DNA of 37,619 bases from Oscillospiraceae bacterium (GTDB lineage Bacteria; Bacillota_A; Clostridia; Oscillospirales; Oscillospiraceae). Each line of letters begins with the position of its first letter. Positions within the stretch are counted from its first letter, which is position 1. Below are positions 1-11,601 of the stretch, piece by piece. The notes under the pieces are model-generated. The model did no database searches. It was not told the origin of the DNA and saw only the letters and a list, made by a program, of their open reading frames with translations. The DNA is taken from NCBI GenBank assembly GCA_017505505.1, contig JAFVPA010000054.1:1-37619 (forward strand), written 5' to 3'. The position numbers and the translations under genes were made by a program.

Positions 1-413
1 CGGACGCGGAAAACAGCCTGGAAGGTGTTGGCCCGGGGGCGCAGGTGGGGAATGGAGCGCAGGAACTCCATGGAGTGCTTCTTGGGCTGCAGGGGATAAT
101 CGCCGGAGGAGGGGCCTTCCACGGTAACGGTGGAGGCCTGGATCTCGAAGGGCTGCTTGGCGTTGGGGGTCAGCACCAGGGTACCCTTGACGATCAGAGC
201 GGCACCGACGTTGATCTTGGAGATCTCCTGGAAGTTTTCGATGGAGTCGTTATAGACCACCTGGACGGGGGTAAAGTAAGTACCGTCATTGAGGACGATG
301 AAACCAAACTGCTTGGAGGGGCGCTTGTTGCGGACCCAGCCGCCGATCTCGATCTCCTTATCGACGTATTTTTCGGTATTCTTGAACAGTTCACGAACAG
401 TGATCAATTCCAT
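1..413 (-). CDS. asnS: Asparagine-tRNA ligase, N-terminal part (cut by window edge)
   Basis: Class IIb aminoacyl-tRNA synthetase that charges tRNA-Asn in the cytoplasm. About 137 residues are visible, beginning MELITVRELF and running off the left edge. The visible part is the N-terminal OB-fold anticodon-binding domain (IGGWVRNKR, FIVLNDGT near residues 22-45) followed by the linker and the start of the catalytic domain (LRSIPHLRPRANTFQAVFRV), which is typical of AsnS. The ATG at 413 is preceded by a GAGAGGAA ribosome binding site and a good promoter. I see no T-box leader, although many Firmicute synthetase genes have one. AspS is less likely because of the HLRPRANTFQA signature. The 3' part lies outside the window. 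Confidence 0.93.
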   Translation of the reverse strand, partial: MELITVRELFKNTEKYVDKEIEIGGWVRNKRPSKQFGFIVLNDGTYFTPVQVVYNDSIENFQEISKINVGAALIVKGTLVLTPNAKQPFEIQASTVTVEGPSSGDYPLQPKKHSMEFLRSIPHLRPRANTFQAVFRV

Positions 414-448
414 TTGGGATTCCTCTCTTCTTGCTGAAAATATAGATA

Positions 449-477
449 AGTATACGCCAATTTGGATGATTTTACAA
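449..477 (-). promoter_or_regulatory. Sigma-A promoter for asnS
   Basis: On the minus strand: -35 TTGTAA, 17-bp spacer, -10 TATACT. The -10 lies about 35 bp ahead of the asnS start. The leader is too short for a T-box riboswitch. Confidence 0.7.
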
Positions 478-556
478 GAGGGAAATGCTATTTTTGTGAA
501 AAATATTGAATGCAGAAAGGATTGGGAGAATTTGGAGGGAAAAATATAAGAAAATC

Positions 557-589
557 TTAATATACACCGATCCTGTTTTGTGCTACAAT
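557..589 (+). promoter_or_regulatory. Promoter with extended -10 for the LtaS-like gene
   Basis: An extended -10 (TGCTACAAT, hexamer 584-589) with a weak -35 (TTATAT-like TTAATA at 557-562) at 21-bp spacing; the TG element probably compensates for the poor -35. It lies about 60 bp ahead of the ATG at 651. Confidence 0.5.
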
Positions 590-650
590 AAATCAAAATA
601 GGGCGGATATCGCCTGGTGTACAGTATGATAAAAAAGGAGCAATTCCCCA

Positions 651-2573
651 ATGGGAAATTATATTGGCAAATATCTGCGGCCGGAACCGGCAAGAAAAAG
701 CGTCCCGTTTGCGCTGGTTTTTCTCAGCTTTTTTTTGGTGGAGGTATTTGCGTTTTTCTTTCTGTCTTTGACAAGTGATTTTTCAAAAGAACAGCTCTGG
801 CCGCTGGCCTTTGGCGGCTTGTGGGCGGGGATTTTGAGCAGCTTTCTGCGGTTGCTGCCCAATGCCACGGCACGCTTGGCCTATGGGCTGAGCTATTTTG
901 GTTCCCTGATATATGCTGGATTTCAGACGGGATATTACATTTTATTCTCCGGTATGATGTGGCTGTCGGATTTTCGATATGCATCGGAGGGGGCTGATTA
1001 TGCAGATGTGCTCCTGTCCTATCCGCAGGAGTGGTGGCTGGGCTTGCTGGGGCTGATTTGTCAGGGTGTTCTTATTCTGCGGCGGTTTCCCCGCTGGGGC
1101 GTTGGACTGCCATGGAAACTGCTGTCGGCGGTGCTGATGGCGGTATTGTCCTTACAGGCCTTGGCAATGCCGGAAACGGTATTTGAACAGGATGAAGGTG
1201 TCAAGTATGCCGGCAGTGACTATGGCCGTTCCCGGTCGGCAGAGGCGGCCTATGACAATATGTTCAATACCCACCGGCTGTATCAGGTCTGCGGCCTGTA
1301 TCAGACCCTGGCCAAGGATATCTATGCCAATGCCATCTATCCCCTGACACCGGCCCACGCACTGGCCCAGGCCCAGGCGGAAGCGGAGATTGACACCTGG
1401 TTTCAAAACAGGGAGAAGCCCTCTCAGAACGCCATGACGGGCCTGCTGGAAGGAAAAAATGTGGTGCTGGTGCTGATGGAATCCATGGACGACTGGATGA
1501 TCGGGGAGCATACCCCCACCATTGGGAAGCTTATGTCTGAGGGCATCAACTTTACCAATTTCTATACTCCGGTCTATGGTGGTATCCGCACCTTCAATAC
1601 GGAGTTTTGCATCAATACCGGCTCTTTTCTGTCCAGCCAGGGCGGGTATGCGTTTGATTATGTAACCAATACCTTCGACCAGTCTCTGGCCAGCCGTTTA
1701 CGGGCGGAAGGGTACTCTGCCAAGACCTTCCACTATAATGATCCGTCCTTCTACAGCCGGGGCGAGTTCTCTCCTGCCATGGGTTATGAGGAATATGTCT
1801 GCTATGCGGACCATATTGAAGAGACGGATGAAAAAACGGTAAAGAACCTGCTGTACGACGACAATCTGTTGTTTGACAATGAAGCGCTGAATGCCGAATT
1901 CTTTCGGGAGGGGCAGCCGAAGCTGAACTTCGTCATCACCCGGTCGGCCCATTTGAGTTACAAGTACAACGAAGTCCTGAGTTATTGGGGACTGAAAAAA
2001 TACCCGGAATACCGGGGCCTGACGGGCAATGAGGAAACGGATTGCGCCTATCTGAAGGCGAAGCTGGTGGACGATTTCTTTGCCCGCCTGCTGGAAGAAC
2101 TGGAAGAAAAGGGACAGCTGAACGATACGGTGATCATTGGCGTGACAGACCATTATACCTATGGGTATAAGGATTTGGAATCCCTTTATACGCTGTCTGG
2201 GGTAGAGGAAGACCTGCTGTTGGAAAAGACACCCTGCTTTATCTGGTCTGCGAACCTGGAAGCTATGGAGGTAGACAAGGTGTTGAATACCTCCGATTTG
2301 CTGCCCACCATGCTGAATCTGCTGGGCGTTGAGAGCGGGTACGACTATATCGGCCGGGATGCCTTTGACGACAGCTATGACGGCTTCGTACCCTTCTCCA
2401 ACGGAAGCTGGATCTATGGGGATATGGCTTATGATGCAAAGACAAAGTCCTGCCATTCCGTCAGCGGAAGCCAACAGCTTTTGACGGCGGATTTCCAGCA
2501 GGAAATGGCCAAACAGGTACAGTCGTTTGTACGGGTCAACAATCTGATTTTGGAGACGGACTATTACAGATAA
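651..2573 (+). CDS. LtaS-like membrane phosphoglycerol transferase / sulfatase-fold protein
   Basis: Member of the LTA synthase/alkaline phosphatase superfamily, which moves phosphoglycerol-type groups from lipids onto envelope polymers or glycolipids outside the cell. The N-terminal 170 residues hold about five hydrophobic membrane segments, followed by a linker and a sulfatase-fold domain (about 265-600). Visible active-site elements are E277 in VLVLMESM (metal), T314 in GIRTFNTEF (likely the threonine nucleophile, as in LtaS KTSDSEF), and D500/H501 in VTDHYTYGY (metal). Length of 640 residues matches the family. AGGAG at 636-640 supports the start. The next gene begins 11 bp downstream with its ribosome binding site directly after this stop codon, so the two are probably cotranscribed. 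The acceptor cannot be told from sequence. Confidence 0.85.
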   Translation: MGNYIGKYLRPEPARKSVPFALVFLSFFLVEVFAFFFLSLTSDFSKEQLWPLAFGGLWAGILSSFLRLLPNATARLAYGLSYFGSLIYAGFQTGYYILFSGMMWLSDFRYASEGADYADVLLSYPQEWWLGLLGLICQGVLILRRFPRWGVGLPWKLLSAVLMAVLSLQALAMPETVFEQDEGVKYAGSDYGRSRSAEAAYDNMFNTHRLYQVCGLYQTLAKDIYANAIYPLTPAHALAQAQAEAEIDTWFQNREKPSQNAMTGLLEGKNVVLVLMESMDDWMIGEHTPTIGKLMSEGINFTNFYTPVYGGIRTFNTEFCINTGSFLSSQGGYAFDYVTNTFDQSLASRLRAEGYSAKTFHYNDPSFYSRGEFSPAMGYEEYVCYADHIEETDEKTVKNLLYDDNLLFDNEALNAEFFREGQPKLNFVITRSAHLSYKYNEVLSYWGLKKYPEYRGLTGNEETDCAYLKAKLVDDFFARLLEELEEKGQLNDTVIIGVTDHYTYGYKDLESLYTLSGVEEDLLLEKTPCFIWSANLEAMEVDKVLNTSDLLPTMLNLLGVESGYDYIGRDAFDDSYDGFVPFSNGSWIYGDMAYDAKTKSCHSVSGSQQLLTADFQQEMAKQVQSFVRVNNLILETDYYR

Positions 2574-2584
2574 GGAGGAAAAAC

Positions 2585-3370
2585 ATGGATGGCGTAAACA
2601 AAACGCTCTATATTCCCCTGTACGGAAAAGCCTATGTCAGCCGGAAGGGAATCCTGCTGCATGACAGAAAAGCCGAAGAAATCTGGAAAAAGGAAGGCTT
2701 CCCGCTGAAGGGTAAGTCTGCTTCCAAATGGCTGGCCTACAATATGGGTATGCGGGCCAAAGTGTTCGACACCTGGACGGAGGAAAAACTGAAAGCTGAT
2801 CCGGATGCGGTCGTTCTGCATATCGGATGCGGACTGGATGCCAGATCCGAGCGGGTGGACCGGGCCGGGCGGGAATGGTTTGATATCGATTTCCCGGAGG
2901 TCATTGCGGAGCGGCGAACCTATTTCCGGGAAGGGGAGGGCTACCATATGCTCCCGGCGGATATGCGGCAGGAGGATTGGAAGGCTGCTGTCTCCTCAAA
3001 GCGGGCTATCGTGGTGATGGAAGGTGTCAGCATGTATTTCCGCCCGGAAGAACTGGTGGGGCTTCTGCGGCAGCTTGGCGTGCATTTTGAACAGGTAGAA
3101 CTGCTCATGGACTGCTATACGACCTTTGGCGCAAAGGCTTCGAAGTATAAGAATCCCATCAACGATGTGGGTGTGACGACCGTCTATGGTATGGATGATC
3201 CGGTGCGTCTGGCGCAGGATACAGGCTTTTCCTATGTGGCAGAGCATTCTCTGACGCCTGATGCCATGATCGCGCAGTTGCGCAAAAGTGAGAGAAGAAT
3301 CTTCAAGCATCTCTTTGCAGGAAGCTTTGCCCGGAAGATCTACCGCCTGTACGAATTCGAGAAAGCATGA
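2585..3370 (+). CDS. Class I SAM-dependent methyltransferase, leucine carboxyl methyltransferase (LCM/PPM1) family
   Basis: Predicted cytoplasmic O-methyltransferase of the family that in eukaryotes methylates the PP2A C-terminus; bacterial members act on small molecules such as polyketides, but most are uncharacterised. The SAM-binding motif I is VLHIGCGLDARSERV (about residues 76-90), followed by WFDIDFPEVIAERR (acidic residues that hold SAM) and an IVVMEGVSMYF motif near 140, all typical of LCM enzymes. GGAGG lies immediately after the upstream stop codon and 6 bases before the ATG. A hairpin follows the stop. The substrate is unknown; pairing with an LtaS-like transferase hints at an envelope substrate, but that is only context. 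Confidence 0.82.
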   Translation: MDGVNKTLYIPLYGKAYVSRKGILLHDRKAEEIWKKEGFPLKGKSASKWLAYNMGMRAKVFDTWTEEKLKADPDAVVLHIGCGLDARSERVDRAGREWFDIDFPEVIAERRTYFREGEGYHMLPADMRQEDWKAAVSSKRAIVVMEGVSMYFRPEELVGLLRQLGVHFEQVELLMDCYTTFGAKASKYKNPINDVGVTTVYGMDDPVRLAQDTGFSYVAEHSLTPDAMIAQLRKSERRIFKHLFAGSFARKIYRLYEFEKA

Positions 3371-3375
3371 AGAAA

Positions 3376-3400
3376 CCCCGGTATCTTTTCGATACCGGGG
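3376..3400. terminator. Bidirectional terminator between the methyltransferase and atpC
   Basis: Perfect 10-bp stem (CCCCGGTATC / GATACCGGGG) with a 5-base loop between convergent genes. It is followed by AATTT on the plus strand and TTTCT on the minus strand, so it probably ends both transcripts. Confidence 0.75.
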
Positions 3401-3407
3401 AATTTCG

Positions 3408-5342
<1,935 letters not shown>

Positions 5343-5350
5343 TAATAAAT

Positions 5351-6202
5351 TTAAGAGCCGGCGACGATCTCAGTGATCTCCTGGGTGATGGCTGCCTGGC
5401 GGGCCCGGTTGAACTTCAGGCTCAGGTCGGCGATCATTTCGTCGGCGTTCTGGGTGGCAGAGTCCATGGCGGACCGGCGGGCTGCCTGCTCGGCGGCACG
5501 GCTCTCGCACAGGGCACCATAAAGGATACCGCCCAGATATTCAGGAACGATGGCAGCGAAGACTTCTTCGGCCTCGTGCTCGTAGATGGTATCGCAGCGG
5601 CGCTTGTCCGCAGCATCAGTCTTGGGCTCGGGCTTCTTCAGAGGCAGCAGCGGCAGGGTGGCTGGAACCTGGGACAGGACGGAGACGAAGTTGGTGTATG
5701 CCACATGTACTTCATCGAATTCGCCGTTCAGGAAGGCCTTGCTCAGCTGCTTGGAGATGGAGAAGCAGTCACCGATGGAAACATCAGCGGCTTCCGCATA
5801 AGCCTCGGTGAGGGCAGGGATATTCTTGGACTTGAAGAAATCCACAGCCTTCTTGCCGATGGGAAGAACCACTGCGTCCTTGTCCTGAATCTCGGCCAGG
5901 ACCATCTTGAGGATGTTGCTGTTATAGCCGCCAGCCAGGCCACGGTCACCGGCGATGACGATATACATCACTTTTTTGACTTCCCGCTGTTTCAGGTAAG
6001 GGGAGGAGAAGTCTTTGTTGGCCCGGGTAATATCCTGGATGGTGGAATAAAGAATTTCAAAATAGGGACGGGAGTTGGAGATCTGGGCCTGGGCCCGGCG
6101 AAGCTTGGAGGCAGCCACCATTTCCATGGCCTTGGTGATCTGCTTGGTGCTCTCCATGCTTCGGATGCGGTTTTTTATCTCCTTGGTGGAAACGCCAGCC
6201 AT
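5351..6202 (-). CDS. atpG: F-type ATP synthase gamma subunit
   Basis: Rotating central shaft of F1. The 283 residues start MAGVSTKEIKNRIRSMESTKQITKAMEMV, the conserved N-terminal coiled-coil helix. The matching C-terminal helix ends with NADEMIADLSLKFNRARQAAITQEITEIVAGS, also a family signature. The ribosome binding site is GGAGG, with 15 bp between the atpA stop and this start. The downstream side toward atpD holds the REP-like palindrome. Confidence 0.97.
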   Translation of the reverse strand: MAGVSTKEIKNRIRSMESTKQITKAMEMVAASKLRRAQAQISNSRPYFEILYSTIQDITRANKDFSSPYLKQREVKKVMYIVIAGDRGLAGGYNSNILKMVLAEIQDKDAVVLPIGKKAVDFFKSKNIPALTEAYAEAADVSIGDCFSISKQLSKAFLNGEFDEVHVAYTNFVSVLSQVPATLPLLPLKKPEPKTDAADKRRCDTIYEHEAEEVFAAIVPEYLGGILYGALCESRAAEQAARRSAMDSATQNADEMIADLSLKFNRARQAAITQEITEIVAGS

Positions 6203-6217
6203 GGGTAACCTCCTCCC

Positions 6218-7911
<1,694 letters not shown>

Positions 7912-8451
7912 TTAGAGTACGGTTTTGTTCAGCAGATCCCGGATGTTGTCCATACGGTTGGACACGGTATCATCCAGGCGCTTACCGTCATAGTCCAGGC
8001 GGACACCGCCCAAGACTGCGGGGTCGATCCGGTTACGCAGGGCAATTTCCTTGCCTGTGATCCGGGAAAGCTTCGCTCTGAGCTTGTCGGCCTGCTCAGA
8101 GGAAAGAGCCACGGCGGAGACAGCCGTTACGCGAAGAATGCCGTTGTCCTGATCATAGTGCTCGGTATAGGCATCGCAGCAGTCGGAGAAGTAGCGCATA
8201 TAGCCCTTTTCCGTCAGGATCTTCAGGAAGTTCAGAAGATACGGATGCACGGAGCCACGGAAGCTGTCGTCCAGAATCTGGCAGCGTTCCGCCTTGGTCA
8301 GGTTGGGGGAGGAGAGAAGTCGGACAAACTCCGGCTCCTGCTGGAAGCTTTGCTGCAGCACAGCCAGCTGCTCTCCAATGATCTTGGTCAAAGATTCGTC
8401 CTTGGCCAGTTCGTACAGCGATTCGCCGTAAACACTTCCGACTTCTGTCAT
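7912..8451 (-). CDS. atpH: F-type ATP synthase delta subunit
   Basis: Peripheral-stalk subunit that ties F1 to subunit b (the OSCP homologue). The 179 residues show the N-terminal helical domain (VYGESLYELAKDE) and the conserved C-terminal stretch LSRITGKEIALRNRIDPAVLGGVRLDYDGKRLDDTVSNRMDNIRDLL, which is diagnostic. Its ATG overlaps the atpF stop by 4 bp, indicating translational coupling. Confidence 0.96.
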   Translation of the reverse strand: MTEVGSVYGESLYELAKDESLTKIIGEQLAVLQQSFQQEPEFVRLLSSPNLTKAERCQILDDSFRGSVHPYLLNFLKILTEKGYMRYFSDCCDAYTEHYDQDNGILRVTAVSAVALSSEQADKLRAKLSRITGKEIALRNRIDPAVLGGVRLDYDGKRLDDTVSNRMDNIRDLLNKTVL

Positions 8452-8954
8452 ACGCCGTCACCCAATCCATCGATGAAGCGGTCGATCAGGTCGGACTGGT
8501 CAGCGGTATTCAGCTCCCGCTCTACGACCTTGCCGGCGATGGCCATGGCCAAACCGGAGATTTCGTTTTTGGCATCGTTGATGGCCTTTTTCTTTTCCAT
8601 CTCGATGTCGGAAGAAGCTTTGGATTTGATCTGAGCCGCCTGCTGCTGAGCCTGGCTGATGATCTCCTCACTGCGCAGTGTAGCGGTTTTCTGCGCATTC
8701 AGCAGAATACCCTCTGCTTTTTCCTTGGCTTCTTTCATGTTCTGCTCGTAGGTTGCCTTGATGGTGTTGGCTTCTGCATGGGCAGCTTTGGCATCTGAGA
8801 TCTCCTTGTCGGCTGCCTCACGGCGCTGGTCAAGGATGGCAAGAATCTTATCCCAGAAGAACTTTTTGAATACGAACAGCTGGATAAACAGGTTACAGAT
8901 CTGAGCAATCAGAGTTACAGGGTTTACCGCCACAAGGGACTGGTAAAAATCCAT
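8448..8954 (-). CDS. atpF: F-type ATP synthase subunit b
   Basis: Peripheral-stalk subunit with one N-terminal membrane helix (about residues 10-32, NPVTLIAQICNLFIQLFVF) and a long charged coiled coil (about 35-140, rich in A, E, K, Q) that dimerises and contacts delta. Normal length at 168 residues. A GGAGG site precedes the ATG, 45 bp downstream of atpE. Confidence 0.96.
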   Translation of the reverse strand: MDFYQSLVAVNPVTLIAQICNLFIQLFVFKKFFWDKILAILDQRREAADKEISDAKAAHAEANTIKATYEQNMKEAKEKAEGILLNAQKTATLRSEEIISQAQQQAAQIKSKASSDIEMEKKKAINDAKNEISGLAMAIAGKVVERELNTADQSDLIDRFIDGLGDGV

Positions 8955-8999
8955 TACATTGCCTCCTTCCGGTCAATATATTTTCGTACTGAACGGAAA

Positions 9000-9281
<282 letters not shown>

Positions 9282-9330
9282 TTAGTTCCTCCTAAAAATT
9301 AAATACGTGTTTATTCAAATGGCCAAGCTG

Positions 9331-10209
9331 TTAGTCGCCAGCGGCCTGTTTGATGAAGAGAGTGGTCAGGGTGCAGAAAATGAAGGCCTGAATGCAGCCG
9401 CCGAACCAGTCGAAGTACAGGCTGGGCAGTGCGGGAATGCCTACGGTCAGCCAGGGGAAGGTGGCACCCAGGTTGGTGATAACGCCCAGGACACCCAGAA
9501 CGGCAGCGATGATGCCGATGATCAGAGGCAGCTTCTTACCGGACTTCTTACCAACGAAGAACAGCGCGATACCTGCAACAGCCATAACGATACCGACGTA
9601 CAGGGAAGAACCCAGCAAACCAAACAGTGCATTGTTGCCTACAGTCAGGGCGGCATAGATCAGGGCGCTGATAACAGTACCGGAGAGGATGTTGCCGAAG
9701 TGACGGCAGGCCATGGAGATGGGCGTGAACAGCTCAGACATGACATTGATGGGTGCCATGACGAAGATAGGGTCCAGGAAGCCTTTCAGATAGCCGCCGA
9801 TGCCGGAGGACTTGATTTTATGGTAGGTGATCAGCACGAAGACCACCAGGGCCCAAGCCAGTTCCGTCATCAGGTCAGCGGTGGGGCTCCACAGACCCAG
9901 CAGGCCCACCAGATTGGAAACAACAGATGTAACGAAGATGGTGCCGACCAAAGGAATGTAATGGTCGAATTCCTTGCCCATGTTGCCGCGGACAAAGTTC
10001 AGCAGGGCAGTGGCAGCCATTTCCGCGACAGCCTGTTTCCGGGAGATGTTGGTGACCTTCAGTCCGCTGCCCAGCCAGATCAGCAGGGCGGAAATGACGA
10101 TCAGCAGCAGCCAGGAGACAGTCAGCGTCTGTGTCAGCTGAACGTTGCCGAACAGGGGGACGCCTGTGAATTCCTTGACGATACCGGCGCCATTGATTGC
10201 AATATCCAT
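9331..10209 (-). CDS. atpB: F-type ATP synthase subunit a
   Basis: Membrane stator subunit that forms the ion half-channels against the c-ring. It has 292 residues with about six hydrophobic helices. The essential stator arginine is R169 in SMACRHFGNILSGTVI, equivalent to E. coli R210 in MRLFGNMYAGE. The conserved helix near the C-terminus (YFDWFGGCIQAFIFCTLTTLFI) is intact. It lies 52 bp ahead of atpE, standard order. Confidence 0.97.
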   Translation of the reverse strand: MDIAINGAGIVKEFTGVPLFGNVQLTQTLTVSWLLLIVISALLIWLGSGLKVTNISRKQAVAEMAATALLNFVRGNMGKEFDHYIPLVGTIFVTSVVSNLVGLLGLWSPTADLMTELAWALVVFVLITYHKIKSSGIGGYLKGFLDPIFVMAPINVMSELFTPISMACRHFGNILSGTVISALIYAALTVGNNALFGLLGSSLYVGIVMAVAGIALFFVGKKSGKKLPLIIGIIAAVLGVLGVITNLGATFPWLTVGIPALPSLYFDWFGGCIQAFIFCTLTTLFIKQAAGD

Positions 10210-10243
10210 ACAAAAACCTCACTTTTCAAGTATTCGGTCAGCA

Positions 10244-10702
10244 TTACTGTTCGGGGCTGTCGGAAGACAGCGGTACTTCTCCGGAAGACGGCTCCTGCTT
10301 GGGATTCAGTTTTCCGGTGAACTGCAGATAGAGGATCACCATATGGGGGAAGAGGATCGGAGCAGCACCGGCCACAAAGTGGATGGGCTTGATCAGAAAG
10401 GAAGCTACCACCCAGCCGGCCTGAAGGACCATGCGGATATTGTAGCTGAGCTGGAACCGGGCCTTCATTTTCCGTTTGCTTTCGATCTCCAGAGCACTCT
10501 GCACCGTCAGACACAGAATGGTGAAATTCAGGACGGCCACGGCGGTACCGCAGGCTGCGCCCAGAAGAATGCGGCCAAGTTCAAATTTACCGATGCCGAA
10601 CTGACTCAGCAGAAACAGACCGGCGATCATAATACCGTCACAGACCAGTGTTCCGATGGTGATGCGGGTGATCTCTTTACGGGATGCGCTTTGTAGTTTC
10701 AT
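10244..10702 (-). CDS. atpI: AtpI-like ATP synthase assembly protein
   Basis: A 152-residue membrane protein with about four hydrophobic segments (near residues 16-36, 45-68, 90-110, 112-128) and a polar proline/serine-rich C-terminal tail. It sits directly before atpB, where atpI is normally found; AtpI proteins help assemble the c-ring. Sequence similarity in this family is low, so the call rests on topology and position. The AAAGGAA site lies 8 bases before the ATG. Confidence 0.75.
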   Translation of the reverse strand: MKLQSASRKEITRITIGTLVCDGIMIAGLFLLSQFGIGKFELGRILLGAACGTAVAVLNFTILCLTVQSALEIESKRKMKARFQLSYNIRMVLQAGWVVASFLIKPIHFVAGAAPILFPHMVILYLQFTGKLNPKQEPSSGEVPLSSDSPEQ

Positions 10703-10725
10703 GGGGATGTTCCTTTGCTGTTGGG

Positions 10726-10986
10726 TTAGGAATGGTCATTATAGCTTGTGGGGAGAGGTGTTTTGCCTCCGGAGATCTCTTCGGCGGCCTTGCGCATGGA
10801 GCGCAGGCAGGATTTTGTAGTGCTGATGGAAGTCAGTACACCCAATACACCGAAGACCAGAATGAGCCACATTCCCAGCTGAAACTTCTGCTGCAGCCAG
10901 ACGGCCAGGATCAGAAAGAATAGGGTAGGGAAAATGATGGAGAAACCAAACTGGCCGACCCACATCAACAGGTTCAATATCTTCAT
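10726..10986 (-). CDS. atpZ: AtpZ/AtpI-type small membrane protein, first gene of the atp operon
   Basis: An 86-residue protein with two hydrophobic segments (about 5-25 and 32-50) and a charged C-terminal tail. I chose the ATG at 10986 because CCGGAGG lies just upstream; an in-frame start 42 codons earlier would have to lie ahead of the promoter. Small two-helix proteins of this kind (pfam 'ATPase gene 1', AtpZ) often open clostridial atp operons and are thought to assist assembly or divalent-ion handling. The next gene follows after 23 bp. The specific name is by position and topology. Confidence 0.65.
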   Translation of the reverse strand: MKILNLLMWVGQFGFSIIFPTLFFLILAVWLQQKFQLGMWLILVFGVLGVLTSISTTKSCLRSMRKAAEEISGGKTPLPTSYNDHS

Positions 10987-11034
10987 AATTCCTCCGGGGA
11001 AAACGATTAAAAATGACCATAACAATTCCAAAAT

Positions 11035-11063
11035 ATTATACCGTAGATTTATGGAAGATGCAA
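11035..11063 (-). promoter_or_regulatory. Main sigma-A promoter of the ATP synthase operon
   Basis: On the minus strand: -35 TTGCAT, 17-bp spacer, perfect -10 TATAAT. It ends about 50 bp ahead of the atpZ start. A second possible -35 (TTGACA, 11107-11112) lies upstream with only a poor -10 (CAAAAT). Confidence 0.75.
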
Positions 11064-11175
11064 GGTTTACAAATTCACTAATTATTTTGCAATTTTTTGG
11101 AGAAGTTGTCAATAGGCAAAGGCTTTCATTTGTCTAATCTTTTCCAGTATCTTTGTAAAAGATTCGTGAAGGGGC

Positions 11176-11204
11176 TTTTCATTTGTGAGAAAATCATGTA
11201 AAAT
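11176..11204 (+). promoter_or_regulatory. Possible promoter for the recD2-comFC-mreB gene group
   Basis: TTTTCA, 17-bp spacer, TAAAAT, about 50 bp ahead of the ATG at 11254. It is the best plus-strand match in the gap between the divergent atp operon and this group, but neither hexamer is strong. Confidence 0.4.
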
Positions 11205-11253
11205 AGGCACCAAAGGATGGTTTCCAGCATACCGTATCCTGAGGTGGTATCCC

Positions 11254-11601
11254 ATGATCGGATATTTTGTGCTGGGAACATTGGCAGCCTTTGGGCTTCT
11301 CTGTGCGCTGTGGGCCGCGTTTGGATGGCTTCTGCCAGGACTGAAGGGCTGTGCACTGGTGTGTGTCGGTGTGCCGGAACCGGAAATCTTAGCCAGGTCT
11401 AAGTGGCTAAGAGAAATGGGCTTGCTGGATGTACCACTGCTGATCGTAGCGGATGTGGGGACGGAGAATGTCCCGGGGACAGAAATATGCAGCCGGGAGG
11501 AACTGCTTTCCCGGCTGGAATGGGAGCGGAATCGGGTTCATGGAACAGGAAATGGAGATCGTACAGGGCACAATCAGTGCCGTGGTCTATCAGAATTATG
11601 A
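11254..11601 (+). CDS. Small membrane-anchored protein of unknown function
   Basis: A 115-residue protein that I do not recognise. Residues 1-30 (MIGYFVLGTLAAFGLLCALWAAFGWLLPG) form one hydrophobic segment, followed by a compact alpha/beta-looking domain (CALVCVGVPEPEILARSKWL, VPLLIVADVG) and a charged tail. GAGGTGG sits 6 bases ahead of the ATG at 11254. The 3' end overlaps the start of recD2 by about 60 bases in another frame, so translation may be coupled. The membrane anchor argues against a DNA-repair role despite the recD2 neighbour. Confidence 0.6.
   Translation: MIGYFVLGTLAAFGLLCALWAAFGWLLPGLKGCALVCVGVPEPEILARSKWLREMGLLDVPLLIVADVGTENVPGTEICSREELLSRLEWERNRVHGTGNGDRTGHNQCRGLSEL

Noticed and set aside
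414..650. T-box leader upstream of asnS
   Set aside because: The promoter leaves only about 30-40 bases of leader; no T-box motif (TGGNACCGCG) is present.
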